DNA from: Paludibacteraceae bacterium | GTDB taxonomy: Bacteria > Bacteroidota > Bacteroidia > Bacteroidales > Paludibacteraceae | Direction of reading: 5' to 3' | Length of the DNA: 59,265 nt | Assembly (NCBI GenBank): GCA_017387515.1 | Contig: JAFOFC010000045.1 | Span: 1 to 59,265 of the forward strand | In this document: positions 9,728 through 17,729 of the stretch, piece by piece | Layout: every line of letters begins with the position of its first letter | How positions within the stretch are numbered: the first letter of the stretch is position 1 | Position numbers and translations under genes: made by a program | The notes under the pieces: generated by a model | What the model was told of the DNA's origin: nothing | The model's database searches: none | The model's input: only the letters and a program-made list of their open reading frames with translations

Positions 9728-10020
9728 TCAACGCATACGCGAGCCGTTACCACCTTTTTAATATAGGTAGCCGCTTCTACGTGTAATGGGTGTACTTGGT
9801 AAGCATTTAATGCCTCTACACTTTCTAAGGTACAATTCAACACCACGTCGTAATTAGATGCAGGCGTTTCAGGGTGATTGATACCTACTTCGATGCTTAC
9901 TAAACCATCAATTTTACCAGCCAACGACTCTAAACTATCTTTTACCAATTGAGCATTTTCTTGTTTGCTTTTTCCTTCGGCACTTTCGGCAAGTTGCCAC
10001 ATTACTAAATGTCTAATCAT
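9712..10020 (-). CDS. Dabb family stress-responsive alpha/beta-barrel protein
   Basis: This small 102-residue dimeric alpha/beta-barrel protein has the Dabb pattern: MIRHLVMWQL at the start, the LAGKIDGLVSIEVGIN stretch, and a terminal HPLHVEAATYIKK motif. Bacterial members are poorly characterised, and some are linked to stress or to small-molecule chemistry. It ends inside the convergent DedA-like gene by 16 bases. Its 5' region is shared with the divergent aldehyde dehydrogenase gene and contains a 15-base direct repeat that might be an operator. Confidence 0.88.
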   Translation of the reverse strand: MIRHLVMWQLAESAEGKSKQENAQLVKDSLESLAGKIDGLVSIEVGINHPETPASNYDVVLNCTLESVEALNAYQVHPLHVEAATYIKKVVTARVCVDYQIQ

Positions 10021-10026
10021 AATATT

Positions 10027-10144
10027 ACAAAATCATTGTTTATTGGACGAAATTATACCTTTTCTACCTAATTTTCTCTTTTTTTTGCGTGTTTTTTGAT
10101 ACAGAAACAAAAAAAATCACTTTTTTTGCACAAAATCATTGTTT
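10027..10144. repeat. pair of 15-base direct repeats in a divergent promoter region
   Basis: ACAAAATCATTGTTT occurs exactly at 10027-10041 and again at 10130-10144, in the 167-base spacer between the Dabb gene (minus) and the aldehyde dehydrogenase gene (plus). Each copy contains ACAA-N5-TTGT dyad symmetry, as expected for a regulator half-site pair. Binding is inference only. Confidence 0.55.
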
Positions 10145-10150
10145 TTGTGC
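10128..10150 (+). promoter_or_regulatory. GCACAAAA / TTTTGTGC inverted repeat upstream of the aldehyde dehydrogenase gene
   Basis: An 8-base perfect inverted repeat (10128-10135 and 10143-10150, 7-base spacer) overlaps the second ACAAAATCATTGTTT copy. It lies 38 bases before the aldehyde dehydrogenase ATG. A weak -7-like TAATCTTG follows it. It could be an operator or a leader hairpin. Confidence 0.4.
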
Positions 10151-10187
10151 GATAATAATCTTGCAAAACAAAACAATACCCTATATT

Positions 10188-11564
10188 ATGCAAACCATCC
10201 AACAACTTTACACGGCTCAAGGCGAATATTTTGCAGCCGGGAAAACATTACCCATTGAGGCGCGCAAACAAGCACTTACCAAACTACGCAACGTAATTTT
10301 AGCACACCAAAACAACATAGAAAGTGCCCTACAATTAGACCTCAACAAATCAAAGGCAGAAGCCTACATGACAGAAATTGGCATTACATTGGCTTCTATC
10401 AGGCATCAACTAAAACACCTAAAAAAATACAGCAAACCACGCCGTGTAGGGTTAAGTATAACCTCCTTTCCTGCCAAAGGCCACGTAGTGCCCGAACCCT
10501 ACGGCAGGGTGCTTATTATGTCTCCATGGAACTACCCTTTTTTGCTTTGCATGGACCCATTGGTAGCAGCCATTGCAGCAGGCAACTGCGTTATGGTAAA
10601 ACCAGCACAAACCTCAAAACATACCTCCATGGTTATTGCCGACATTATTGCCGCCGCATTTAACCCCGCACATGTGGCTTGCATACCAGGTGGTAGCGAA
10701 AACTGCGACTGCTTATTAGAGCAACGATTTGACTACATTTTTTACACGGGTAGTCCACGTATTGGTAGGCTAATTATGGAAAAAGCCGCCAAGAACCTTA
10801 CCCCTGTTACCTTAGAATTAGGCGGTAAAAGTCCTTGTATCATCGATGCTACAGCCAATGTAGACCAAGCCGTAAAACGCATGCTATTCGGCAAAAGCTT
10901 AAACGCAGGCCAAACGTGCATTGCTCCCGATTATGTATTGGTACAACATGCCGTAAAAGACCAAGTAGTAGAAGCCTTTAAACGATACAGTAAAAAATTT
11001 TGGGGTAAAGAACCTATTGAAAACGAAAATTACCCTCGCATCATCAATCAGCACCATTATAAACGATTAGTAGGTTACTTATCGGAAGGCCAATGCTTAG
11101 CAGGAGGTGGCATAAATGATGAAGCCTTAAAAATAGAACCCACCCTACTAGAAATAGACATCGACGCCGCAAACAACGTCATGAACGAAGAAATTTTTGG
11201 CCCCATTTTGCCCATTATTGAGTTTAATGTAGTAGAAGAAGCCATTAAATTTATAAAATCGAAAGAAAAGCCGTTAGCACTCTACCTATTTAGTAAAAGC
11301 AGCAACGTACAACGCATCTTTACCTATCAAATTCCATTTGGCGGTGGATGTATCAACGATACCATTATGCACATTTCCGAAAAGAATTTACCTTTTGGAG
11401 GCGTGGGAAACAGTGGTATGGGCTCTTATCACGGCAAAGCAGGTTTTGATACCTTTACCCACTATAAGAGCGTGCTGAAACGAGGCACATGGTTAGACCC
11501 TGCTTTCCGCTATCAACCCCTTGGGAAAGTAAAAATGTGGCTTGTTAGTAAGTTTTTACGATAA
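10188..11564 (+). CDS. aldehyde dehydrogenase (class 3-like, NAD(P)-dependent)
   Basis: This 458-residue enzyme oxidises aldehydes to carboxylic acids. The N-terminal Rossmann part contains SPWNYPF and KPAQTSKH cofactor motifs and FYTGSPRIGR. The catalytic pair is clear: Glu in LELGGKSP (about residue 210) and the nucleophile Cys in NAGQTCIAPD (about 243). The compact length and the C-terminus fit class 3 (ALDH3-like) enzymes rather than the 490-residue classes. An upstream in-frame extension rich in Phe and Ile is rejected, and the ATG at 10188 starts the conserved protein. Its physiological aldehyde is unknown. It diverges from the Dabb gene. Confidence 0.93.
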   Translation: MQTIQQLYTAQGEYFAAGKTLPIEARKQALTKLRNVILAHQNNIESALQLDLNKSKAEAYMTEIGITLASIRHQLKHLKKYSKPRRVGLSITSFPAKGHVVPEPYGRVLIMSPWNYPFLLCMDPLVAAIAAGNCVMVKPAQTSKHTSMVIADIIAAAFNPAHVACIPGGSENCDCLLEQRFDYIFYTGSPRIGRLIMEKAAKNLTPVTLELGGKSPCIIDATANVDQAVKRMLFGKSLNAGQTCIAPDYVLVQHAVKDQVVEAFKRYSKKFWGKEPIENENYPRIINQHHYKRLVGYLSEGQCLAGGGINDEALKIEPTLLEIDIDAANNVMNEEIFGPILPIIEFNVVEEAIKFIKSKEKPLALYLFSKSSNVQRIFTYQIPFGGGCINDTIMHISEKNLPFGGVGNSGMGSYHGKAGFDTFTHYKSVLKRGTWLDPAFRYQPLGKVKMWLVSKFLR

Positions 11565-11590
11565 GTACGTTTTAGTAACAACAAAATACT

Positions 11591-11598
11591 TATTTTTG
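11591..11598 (+). promoter_or_regulatory. -7 box for purT
   Basis: TATTTTTG matches TAnnTTTG and lies 23 bases before the purT start, in the 57-base spacer after the aldehyde dehydrogenase gene. It suggests that purT has its own promoter. I see no good -33 element. Confidence 0.5.
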
Positions 11599-11621
11599 TA
11601 GAAATATTTTATTCAATCTGT

Positions 11622-12812
11622 ATGTTAAAGTTAGGAACCACACTATCGCCCATAGGCAAAAAAGCCTTGCTTTGCGGATCGGGCGAATTGGGCAAAGAAG
11701 TTGCCATTGAATTACAACGTTACGGTATTGAAGTAGTTGCTTTAGACCGTTACAACAACGCTCCTGCCATGCAAGTGGCCCACAGAAGTTATACTGTAAA
11801 CATGTTAGATGGCGCTGCGCTACGTAGCATCATCGAACAAGAAAAACCCGACTTTATCATTCCAGAGGTAGAAGCCATTGCTACCCCTACCCTAGTAGAA
11901 CTAGAGAAAGAAGGGTATAACGTAATCCCAACAGCCAATGCAGCATGGCTTACCATGAACCGCGAAGGCATTCGTACCTTGGCTGCCGAAAAATTAGGTT
12001 TACCTACCTCTAACTATAAATTTGCCTCTACACGCGAGGAATTTGATGCTGCTATCAAAGAAATTGGTATCCCTTGCGTGGTAAAACCCATTATGAGCTC
12101 ATCGGGTCATGGCCAAAGTACAGTTAAAAGCGAAGCCGACATTGACGCTGCTTGGAAAGAAGCACAAGAAGGCGGCAGAGCTGGCGCTGGTCGTGTTATT
12201 GTAGAAGGTTTTGTTAAATTTGACTACGAAATTACCCTACTTACCGTACGTCATTCGGGTGGTACCACCTTTATTAAACCCATTGGCCACCACCAAGTAG
12301 ATGGCGACTACCGCGAATCGTGGCAACCACAAGCCATGTCGCCCATTGCCCTAGAAAAAGCAGAAGCCATTGCTAAAGCCATTACCGATGCACTAGGTGG
12401 CTGGGGTATTTTTGGCGTAGAAATGTTTATTTGCGGCGACGATGTTATCTTTAGCGAAGTTTCGCCTCGTCCACACGATACGGGTATGGTTACCATGATA
12501 TCGCAAGACCTTTCTGAATTTGCGCTACATGCACGCGCCATTTTAGGATTGCCCATTCCATCGGTTCGTTTCTTTGGCGCATCGGCATCTAAAGCCATTG
12601 TGGTACACGGCGATACCGACAAAGTGGTATTTAGCAACCTAGAAGAAGTATTATCAGAAGAGAACGTACAAATCCGTTTCTTTGGTAAACCCGAAGTAAA
12701 ACACCATCGTCGTTTAGGCGTGATTCTTGCCACCGACGAAACCGTAGAAAAAGCCCTAGAACGTGCCGAACGCGCCTACGCCAAACTAAAAGTAGAAGTA
12801 TTACCCAGATAA
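11622..12812 (+). CDS. purT: formate-dependent phosphoribosylglycinamide formyltransferase 2
   Basis: PurT formylates glycinamide ribonucleotide using formate and ATP, the third step of purine synthesis, instead of the folate-dependent PurN. The 396-residue protein has an N-terminal [15 protein letters not shown] nucleotide-binding loop (about residues 19-33). The ATP-grasp body carries [14 protein letters not shown] near residue 153 and FGVEMF, and the catalytic segment [13 protein letters not shown] lies near 286. It follows purD at a distance, and PurD supplies its substrate. A degenerate GTCACTAGTC repeat and a terminator follow the stop. Confidence 0.97.
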   Translation: MLKLGTTLSPIGKKALLCGSGELGKEVAIELQRYGIEVVALDRYNNAPAMQVAHRSYTVNMLDGAALRSIIEQEKPDFIIPEVEAIATPTLVELEKEGYNVIPTANAAWLTMNREGIRTLAAEKLGLPTSNYKFASTREEFDAAIKEIGIPCVVKPIMSSSGHGQSTVKSEADIDAAWKEAQEGGRAGAGRVIVEGFVKFDYEITLLTVRHSGGTTFIKPIGHHQVDGDYRESWQPQAMSPIALEKAEAIAKAITDALGGWGIFGVEMFICGDDVIFSEVSPRPHDTGMVTMISQDLSEFALHARAILGLPIPSVRFFGASASKAIVVHGDTDKVVFSNLEEVLSEENVQIRFFGKPEVKHHRRLGVILATDETVEKALERAERAYAKLKVEVLPR

Positions 12813-12852
12813 ACTGTCGCTTGTCACTAGTCACTTGTCGCTAGTAGACGTA
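12813..12852. repeat. degenerate CACTAGTCACTTGTCGCTAG repeat after purT
   Basis: Immediately after the purT stop, units such as GTCGCTTGTC and ACTAGTCACTTGTCGCTAG repeat imperfectly. They resemble, but do not match, the CGACTAAT units near recG, the deacetylase and the amylase. Like those, they abut the end of a gene. Confidence 0.45.
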
Positions 12853-12885
12853 ATCACGTCGCGAAGCGAATAAGCAAATCAGCAT

Positions 12886-12919
12886 CAAAAAAATCTCAAC
12901 CTAGTGTTGAGATTTTTTG
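12886..12919 (+). terminator. intrinsic terminator after purT
   Basis: The stem AAATCTCAAC (12891-12900) pairs with GTTGAGATTT (12906-12915) around a 5-base loop and is followed by a T run. A-rich and T-rich flanks make it usable on both strands. It separates purT from topA. Confidence 0.85.
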
Positions 12920-12923
12920 TTAT

Positions 12924-12938
12924 TTCTCCTTTCTCCTT
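12924..12938. repeat. third copy of the GGAGAAA repeat core (inverted)
   Basis: TTCTCCTTTCTCCTT is identical to 2920-2934 and is the complement of the array at 2-29. It sits between the purT terminator and the topA -7 box. Confidence 0.75.
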
Positions 12939-12959
12939 TTTCAACTCTCATTTTTTTTG

Positions 12960-12967
12960 TACCTTTG
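12960..12967 (+). promoter_or_regulatory. -7 box for topA
   Basis: TACCTTTG is a consensus Bacteroidota -7 element, 32 bases upstream of the topA ATG. A T-rich stretch precedes it, and no TTTG -33 element is clear. Confidence 0.6.
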
Positions 12968-12998
12968 CCGCCAATTAACCACAGAAAACGTGTAGATT

Positions 12999-15320
12999 AT
13001 GGGAAAAAATCTTGTTATTGTCGAATCTCCAGCCAAAGCAAAAACCATCGAGAAGTTTCTAGGACCCGATTTTGAGGTTTTATCTAGCTATGGCCATATA
13101 CGCGATTTAAAAACCAAAGACATTAGCATCGATTTTAAAAAACAATACGAACCCATCTACGAAATTCCTGCCGATAAAAAGAAATTGGTAGCCGATTTAA
13201 AGAAAAAAGTAAAAGAATGCGATACCGTATGGTTGGCATCCGATGAAGACCGCGAGGGGGAAGCCATCTCATGGCACTTATCTGAAGTACTAGACTTGGC
13301 AAAAAAAGACACCAAGCGTATTGTATTCCACGAGATTACCAAAAATGCCATTCTATCGGCTATCGAAAATCCACGTCAAATAGACTTGGCCCTAGTAGAT
13401 GCCCAACAAGCACGCCGTGTACTTGACCGCATAGTAGGGTTTGAACTTTCGCCCATTTTGTGGAAAAAAATCAAGCCATCGCTTTCGGCAGGCCGTGTAC
13501 AATCGGTTGCCGTAAAACTAATTGTAGAGCGCGAACGCGAAATTCGCAATTTTAAGGCAGAGTCTAGCTACAAAGTAACAGCTCTATTTACCACCGCCAG
13601 CGGCAACGAGGTAAAAGCCGAATTAGCTAAACGTTTTGCCACCAAACAAGAGGCACAGGCCTTTTTGCAAACATGCAAAGATGCACAATTTAGCGTAAGC
13701 GACGTTACCACACGTCCTACCAAACGCACGCCTGCTGCTCCTTTTACCACCTCTACGCTTCAACAAGAGGCATCGCGCAAGTTAGGTTTTTCGGTTTCGC
13801 AAACCATGTCTATTGCACAACGACTTTACGAAAGCGGTAAAATTACCTACATGCGTACCGACTCGGTAAACTTATCGGCCTTGGCTCTAAACACTGCCAA
13901 AGCAGAAATTACCGCATTTGCTGGCGAAAATTACAGCAAAGTACGCAATTATACCACCAAAGCAAAAGGGGCACAAGAAGCGCACGAAGCCATTCGTCCT
14001 ACCTACATTAGCGAGCATACCATTAGCGGTACCAAGCAAGAAAAAAGTTTGTACGAACTAATTTGGAAACGTACCGTGGCATCGCAAATGGCCGATGCAG
14101 AACTTAGTAAAACCACCATTACCATTGGTATTACAGGTAGCAACGAAAACTTTATTGCCACGGGCGAAGTATTGGTATTTGATGGTTTTTTAAAGGTGTA
14201 CATGGAAGGTCGCGACGACGAAGAAGAACAAGAGGGCACTACCTTGCTACCTGCCTTAAAAGCAGGCGATGCGCTTACCTACCAACAAATTGATTGTACC
14301 GAACGTTTTTCGCAACGCCCTGCCCGCTATACCGAGGCATCGTTGGTACGCAAAATGGAAGAATTGGGCATTGGTCGTCCATCTACCTATGCTCCCACCA
14401 TCAGCACCATTCAAAACCGCGAATACGTAGTTAAAACAGACCGCGAGGGCGAACAACGCACTTATAACGTATTGCGATTGCAAAACGGCCAACTATCAGA
14501 CCTACAACAAACCGAAACCGTAGGCACCGAAAAAGCCAAATTATTCCCCACCGATACGGGTATGGTAGTAAACGATTACTTGCAAGACCACTTTAACTAT
14601 ATACTAGATTATAACTTTACGGCCAACATTGAACAAGAGTTAGACCTTGTAGCCGAAGGCAAAGAAGCATGGAAAACCACCATCGATAATTTTTATAAGG
14701 TTTTCCACCCACTTATCGAAACCTCTAGCAAAGAACGTACCGAACACCGCGTGGGCGAACGTATTTTGGGCATCGACCCTGCATCTGGCAAAGAAGTATC
14801 GGTAAAAATTAGCCGTTTTGGCGTAGTGGCACAAATAGGCAGCGCTACCGACAGCGAGAAACCCAAATTTGCATCGCTTAAAGCGGGTCAAAGCCTAGAA
14901 ACCATCACCCTAGAAGAAGCACTAGAATTGTTCAAACTGCCCCGCACCATTGGCACATGGGAGGACAAAGAAATAAAAGCCAGCGTAGGTCGTTTTGGCC
15001 CTTACATTGCGCACAACGGTTTGTTCTGTTCTATTCCTAAAGAACTAGACCCCATGTCTATTACACTAGAAGAAGCCATCGAACTAATTACCGCTAAACG
15101 CAATGCCGAAGCCAACAAAGTGGTAAAAGTATTTGACGAAGATACCGATATGCGCTTGCTGAATGGTAGATACGGAGTATACTTGTGCAAAAATAAAACC
15201 AACTACAAGTTACCCAAGGGATGCGAGCCTAGCACACTTACCTATCAAGACTGCTTGCAGATTATAGCAGAGGCGGGCGATGCTAAACCAAAGGCAAAAG
15301 GCCGTAAAAATCAAAAATAA
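12999..15320 (+). CDS. topA: DNA topoisomerase I (type IA)
   Basis: TopA relaxes negative supercoils by a 5'-phosphotyrosine strand-passage mechanism. The 773-residue protein has an N-terminal Toprim domain (VIVESPAKAKTIEKFLG, then DEDREGEAISWH near residue 82), the QQARRVLDRIVGFELSP motif, and the active tyrosine in TYMRTDSVNLS near residue 285. The C-terminus lacks the Cys4 zinc fingers of the E. coli enzyme. It carries repeated Toprim C-terminal modules instead (RFGVVAQIG, GRFGPYIAHNG, GRYGVYLCKN) and a basic tail. This form is usual in the phylum. It is a single transcription unit with its own promoter. Confidence 0.98.
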   Translation: MGKNLVIVESPAKAKTIEKFLGPDFEVLSSYGHIRDLKTKDISIDFKKQYEPIYEIPADKKKLVADLKKKVKECDTVWLASDEDREGEAISWHLSEVLDLAKKDTKRIVFHEITKNAILSAIENPRQIDLALVDAQQARRVLDRIVGFELSPILWKKIKPSLSAGRVQSVAVKLIVEREREIRNFKAESSYKVTALFTTASGNEVKAELAKRFATKQEAQAFLQTCKDAQFSVSDVTTRPTKRTPAAPFTTSTLQQEASRKLGFSVSQTMSIAQRLYESGKITYMRTDSVNLSALALNTAKAEITAFAGENYSKVRNYTTKAKGAQEAHEAIRPTYISEHTISGTKQEKSLYELIWKRTVASQMADAELSKTTITIGITGSNENFIATGEVLVFDGFLKVYMEGRDDEEEQEGTTLLPALKAGDALTYQQIDCTERFSQRPARYTEASLVRKMEELGIGRPSTYAPTISTIQNREYVVKTDREGEQRTYNVLRLQNGQLSDLQQTETVGTEKAKLFPTDTGMVVNDYLQDHFNYILDYNFTANIEQELDLVAEGKEAWKTTIDNFYKVFHPLIETSSKERTEHRVGERILGIDPASGKEVSVKISRFGVVAQIGSATDSEKPKFASLKAGQSLETITLEEALELFKLPRTIGTWEDKEIKASVGRFGPYIAHNGLFCSIPKELDPMSITLEEAIELITAKRNAEANKVVKVFDEDTDMRLLNGRYGVYLCKNKTNYKLPKGCEPSTLTYQDCLQIIAEAGDAKPKAKGRKNQK

Positions 15321-15351
15321 TTAAGCAAAATTGTATTTTATATTATAATTT

Positions 15352-15385
15352 ATCAATTTTTCTGCCTCAAGACAGAAAAATTGAT
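15352..15385. promoter_or_regulatory. perfect 13-base inverted repeat between topA and the cupin regulator
   Basis: ATCAATTTTTCTG (15352-15364) and CAGAAAAATTGAT (15373-15385) form a perfect inverted repeat around an 8-base centre. It ends exactly where the -7 box of the regulator gene begins, so it covers the -10 to -40 region. It may act as the topA terminator, as an operator for the XRE regulator downstream, or both. Confidence 0.7.
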
Positions 15386-15393
15386 TATTTTTG
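15386..15393 (+). promoter_or_regulatory. -7 box for the XRE-cupin gene
   Basis: TATTTTTG matches TAnnTTTG and lies 34 bases before the ATG at 15427, directly abutting the 13-base inverted repeat. Confidence 0.55.
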
Positions 15394-15426
15394 CGCTCTC
15401 AAAATTACAGATAATTCATTTTAACT

Positions 15427-15996
15427 ATGACAAATAAAAAATTAGTAGGAGACAAGATTAAAGGCTTCCGCGAAGCCCGCAAAATGTCGCAAGAGGAGTT
15501 AGCAGCCAATAGTGGCCTAGAATTATCGTTGGTTGCCGAAATTGAGGCCAATACCAACATTCCATCGTTATCACCCCTTATTAAAATAGCACGCGCCTTG
15601 GGCGTTCGTTTGGGCACATTCTTAGACGATAGCGATAACCTAGGACCCGAAATTTGCCGTGGGGGCGTTAGCGACAAATGCCTTAGCACCTCTAATACCA
15701 AAAGCCGTTCTAACTCGCACCTAGACTTTATGTCGCTTGCCAAAAGCAAAGCAGGTCGTAACATGGAGCCTTTTATCATCAACATAGAACCCGCTGCTAC
15801 CGATAGCTTGCTCCTATCATCGCACGAAGGCGAAGAATTTATTTACGTACTAGAAGGCCAAGTAAGAATTAAATACGGCCAAACCGAATACGTATTGGAA
15901 CAAGGCGACAGCATTTACTACGATTCAATTGTAGAACACTTGGTGTATGCTACCCAACCTGCCAAAATTTTGGCGGTAGTATATGCCCCATTCTAA
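15427..15996 (+). CDS. XRE-family transcriptional regulator with C-terminal cupin domain
   Basis: This 189-residue protein combines an N-terminal helix-turn-helix of the XRE type (about residues 6-62; [22 protein letters not shown] is split by the turn) with a C-terminal cupin barrel (about 115-185; [30 protein letters not shown]). Such proteins sense a small molecule in the cupin and control neighbouring metabolic genes. The next gene, an acyl-CoA synthetase, starts 8 bases after this stop, so it is the likely target and partner. The perfect inverted repeat in the promoter is a candidate autoregulatory site. Confidence 0.92.
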   Translation: MTNKKLVGDKIKGFREARKMSQEELAANSGLELSLVAEIEANTNIPSLSPLIKIARALGVRLGTFLDDSDNLGPEICRGGVSDKCLSTSNTKSRSNSHLDFMSLAKSKAGRNMEPFIINIEPAATDSLLLSSHEGEEFIYVLEGQVRIKYGQTEYVLEQGDSIYYDSIVEHLVYATQPAKILAVVYAPF

Positions 15997-16003
15997 TAGA
16001 ACC

Positions 16004-17665
16004 ATGCAACAACCATACGAACTTTCCACCAGAACCCTAGGCGAATGGGTAGAATATTGGGCAGAAAAAACACCCGATAAAGACTACATTGTATACGCCG
16101 ACCGTGGTTTACGTTTTACTTGGAAACAATTTGACGAACGTGTTAACCATCTTGCCAAAGGTATGCTTGCCATTGGCATTGAAAAAGGCACACACGTAGG
16201 CCTATGGGCTACCAATGTACCCGATTGGCTTACCTTCTTATACGCATGCGCTCGCATTGGCGCGGTTTGTGTAACCGTAAACACCAACTACAAGCAAAAC
16301 GAGTTGGAATACCTTTGCGAACACTCGGATATGCACACGCTTTGCATCATTGACGGCACATGGGAATGCGACTACGTCGACATGACCTATAAAATGTTGC
16401 CCGAGTTAAAAACCTGCCAACGTGGCAAATTGCAAAGCGACCGTTTCCCTAAGATGAAAAACATCATCTACATTGGGCAAGAAAAACACCGTGGTATGTA
16501 CAATACCGCCGAAATTTTGCTTTTAGGCAGTTCTATATCGGACGAAAAATTAATTGAAGCCAAGAAGCAAGTAAGTTGCCACGACGTGGTAAACATGCAA
16601 TACACCTCGGGTACCACCGGTTTTCCTAAAGGCGTTATGCTTACCCACTACAACATCGCTAACGATGGATTCTTTACGGGCGAACACATGGGCTTTACCA
16701 GCAACGATAAATTATGCGTATGCGTGCCCTTATTCCACTGCTTTGGGGTAGTTTTGGCCACCATGAACTGCTTAACCCACGGTTGTACGCAAGTAATGGT
16801 AGAAAAATTTGACCCATTGGTAGTGTTGGCATCCGTTCACCAAGAACGTTGTACCGCCCTTTATGGGGTTCCTACCATGTTCATTGCCGAGTTAAATCAC
16901 CCCATGTTTAACATGTTCGATTTAACATGCCTACGCACGGGTATTATGGCAGGATCGCTTTGTCCTGTTGAGCTAATGCGCCAAGTATCGGACAAAATGC
17001 ACATGACCATTACCAGCGTGTACGGACTTACCGAAACCTCGCCTGGTATGACCCAAACTACCATCCACGATAGTTTTGAAAAACGTTGCACCACCGTAGG
17101 TCGCGACTATCCGTTTGTAGAGGTACAAGTAATCGACCCCGAAAGCGGCGAAATTTGTCCTCCAGGGGTCCAAGGTGAAATGTGCTGCCGTGGTTTCAAC
17201 GTAATGAAAGGATACTACAAAAACCCCAGTGCCACGGCCGAAATCATCGACAAAAATGGTTTCTTACACTCGGGCGACTTGGGCGTAAAAGACGAAGATG
17301 GCTACTACCGCATTACCGGTCGTATCAAAGATATGATTATTAGGGGTGGCGAGAATATCTACCCACGCGAAATCGAAGAGTTCTTATACCACCTAGAAGG
17401 CGTAAGCGACGTTCAGGTTGCCGCTGTTCCTTCTAAAAAATACGGCGAAGAAGTAGGTGCCTTTATCATCTTAAAAGAAGGTGCTAAACTAGAACCCGAA
17501 GATGTACGCGACTATTGCAAAGGCAAAATTGCCCGCTACAAAATTCCTAAATACGTATTCTTTGTAGATAGTTTCCCACTTACTGGTAGTGGTAAAATCC
17601 AAAAATACAAGCTAAAAGAATTAAGCTTAAAGCTTTGCGAAGAACAAGGAATTGAAGTAATATAA
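16004..17665 (+). CDS. AMP-binding acyl-CoA synthetase
   Basis: This adenylate-forming enzyme activates a carboxylic acid, probably a fatty or branched acyl chain, to its CoA thioester. The 553-residue protein shows the P-loop-like [12 protein letters not shown] near residue 190, the GLTETSPG motif near 340, the hinge motif [18 protein letters not shown] near 415, [15 protein letters not shown], and the catalytic C-terminal Lys in [12 protein letters not shown]. An in-frame ATG lies 21 bases upstream and overlaps the regulator gene, but MQQPYELS at 16004 is the more family-like start. It is paired with the XRE-cupin gene and followed by a strong terminator. Chain specificity cannot be read from sequence. 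Confidence 0.92.
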   Translation: MQQPYELSTRTLGEWVEYWAEKTPDKDYIVYADRGLRFTWKQFDERVNHLAKGMLAIGIEKGTHVGLWATNVPDWLTFLYACARIGAVCVTVNTNYKQNELEYLCEHSDMHTLCIIDGTWECDYVDMTYKMLPELKTCQRGKLQSDRFPKMKNIIYIGQEKHRGMYNTAEILLLGSSISDEKLIEAKKQVSCHDVVNMQYTSGTTGFPKGVMLTHYNIANDGFFTGEHMGFTSNDKLCVCVPLFHCFGVVLATMNCLTHGCTQVMVEKFDPLVVLASVHQERCTALYGVPTMFIAELNHPMFNMFDLTCLRTGIMAGSLCPVELMRQVSDKMHMTITSVYGLTETSPGMTQTTIHDSFEKRCTTVGRDYPFVEVQVIDPESGEICPPGVQGEMCCRGFNVMKGYYKNPSATAEIIDKNGFLHSGDLGVKDEDGYYRITGRIKDMIIRGGENIYPREIEEFLYHLEGVSDVQVAAVPSKKYGEEVGAFIILKEGAKLEPEDVRDYCKGKIARYKIPKYVFFVDSFPLTGSGKIQKYKLKELSLKLCEEQGIEVI

Positions 17666-17668
17666 TAA

Positions 17669-17702
17669 AAAAGGACCCATTTTAAGATGGGTCCTTTTTT
17701 TA
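17669..17702 (+). terminator. intrinsic terminator after the acyl-CoA synthetase
   Basis: GGACCCAT (17673-17680) pairs with ATGGGTCC (17687-17694) around a TTTAAG loop and is followed by eight T residues. The A run on the 5' side means it can also serve the convergent amylase transcript. Confidence 0.93.
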
Positions 17703-17729
17703 TGACTAATCGACTAATTGACTAATCGG
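17703..17729. repeat. GACTAATCGACTAATTGACTAATCGG repeat at amylase 3' end
   Basis: Three near-exact GACTAATYG units lie between the terminator and the amylase gene and provide the amylase stop codon (CTA at 17722-17724 on the plus strand). The units match those downstream of recG. Confidence 0.65.

Noticed and set aside
12308-12733. 141-codon open frame antisense to purT
   Set aside because: It is a mirror of purT codon usage with no protein-like pattern. purT is unambiguous in the other strand.
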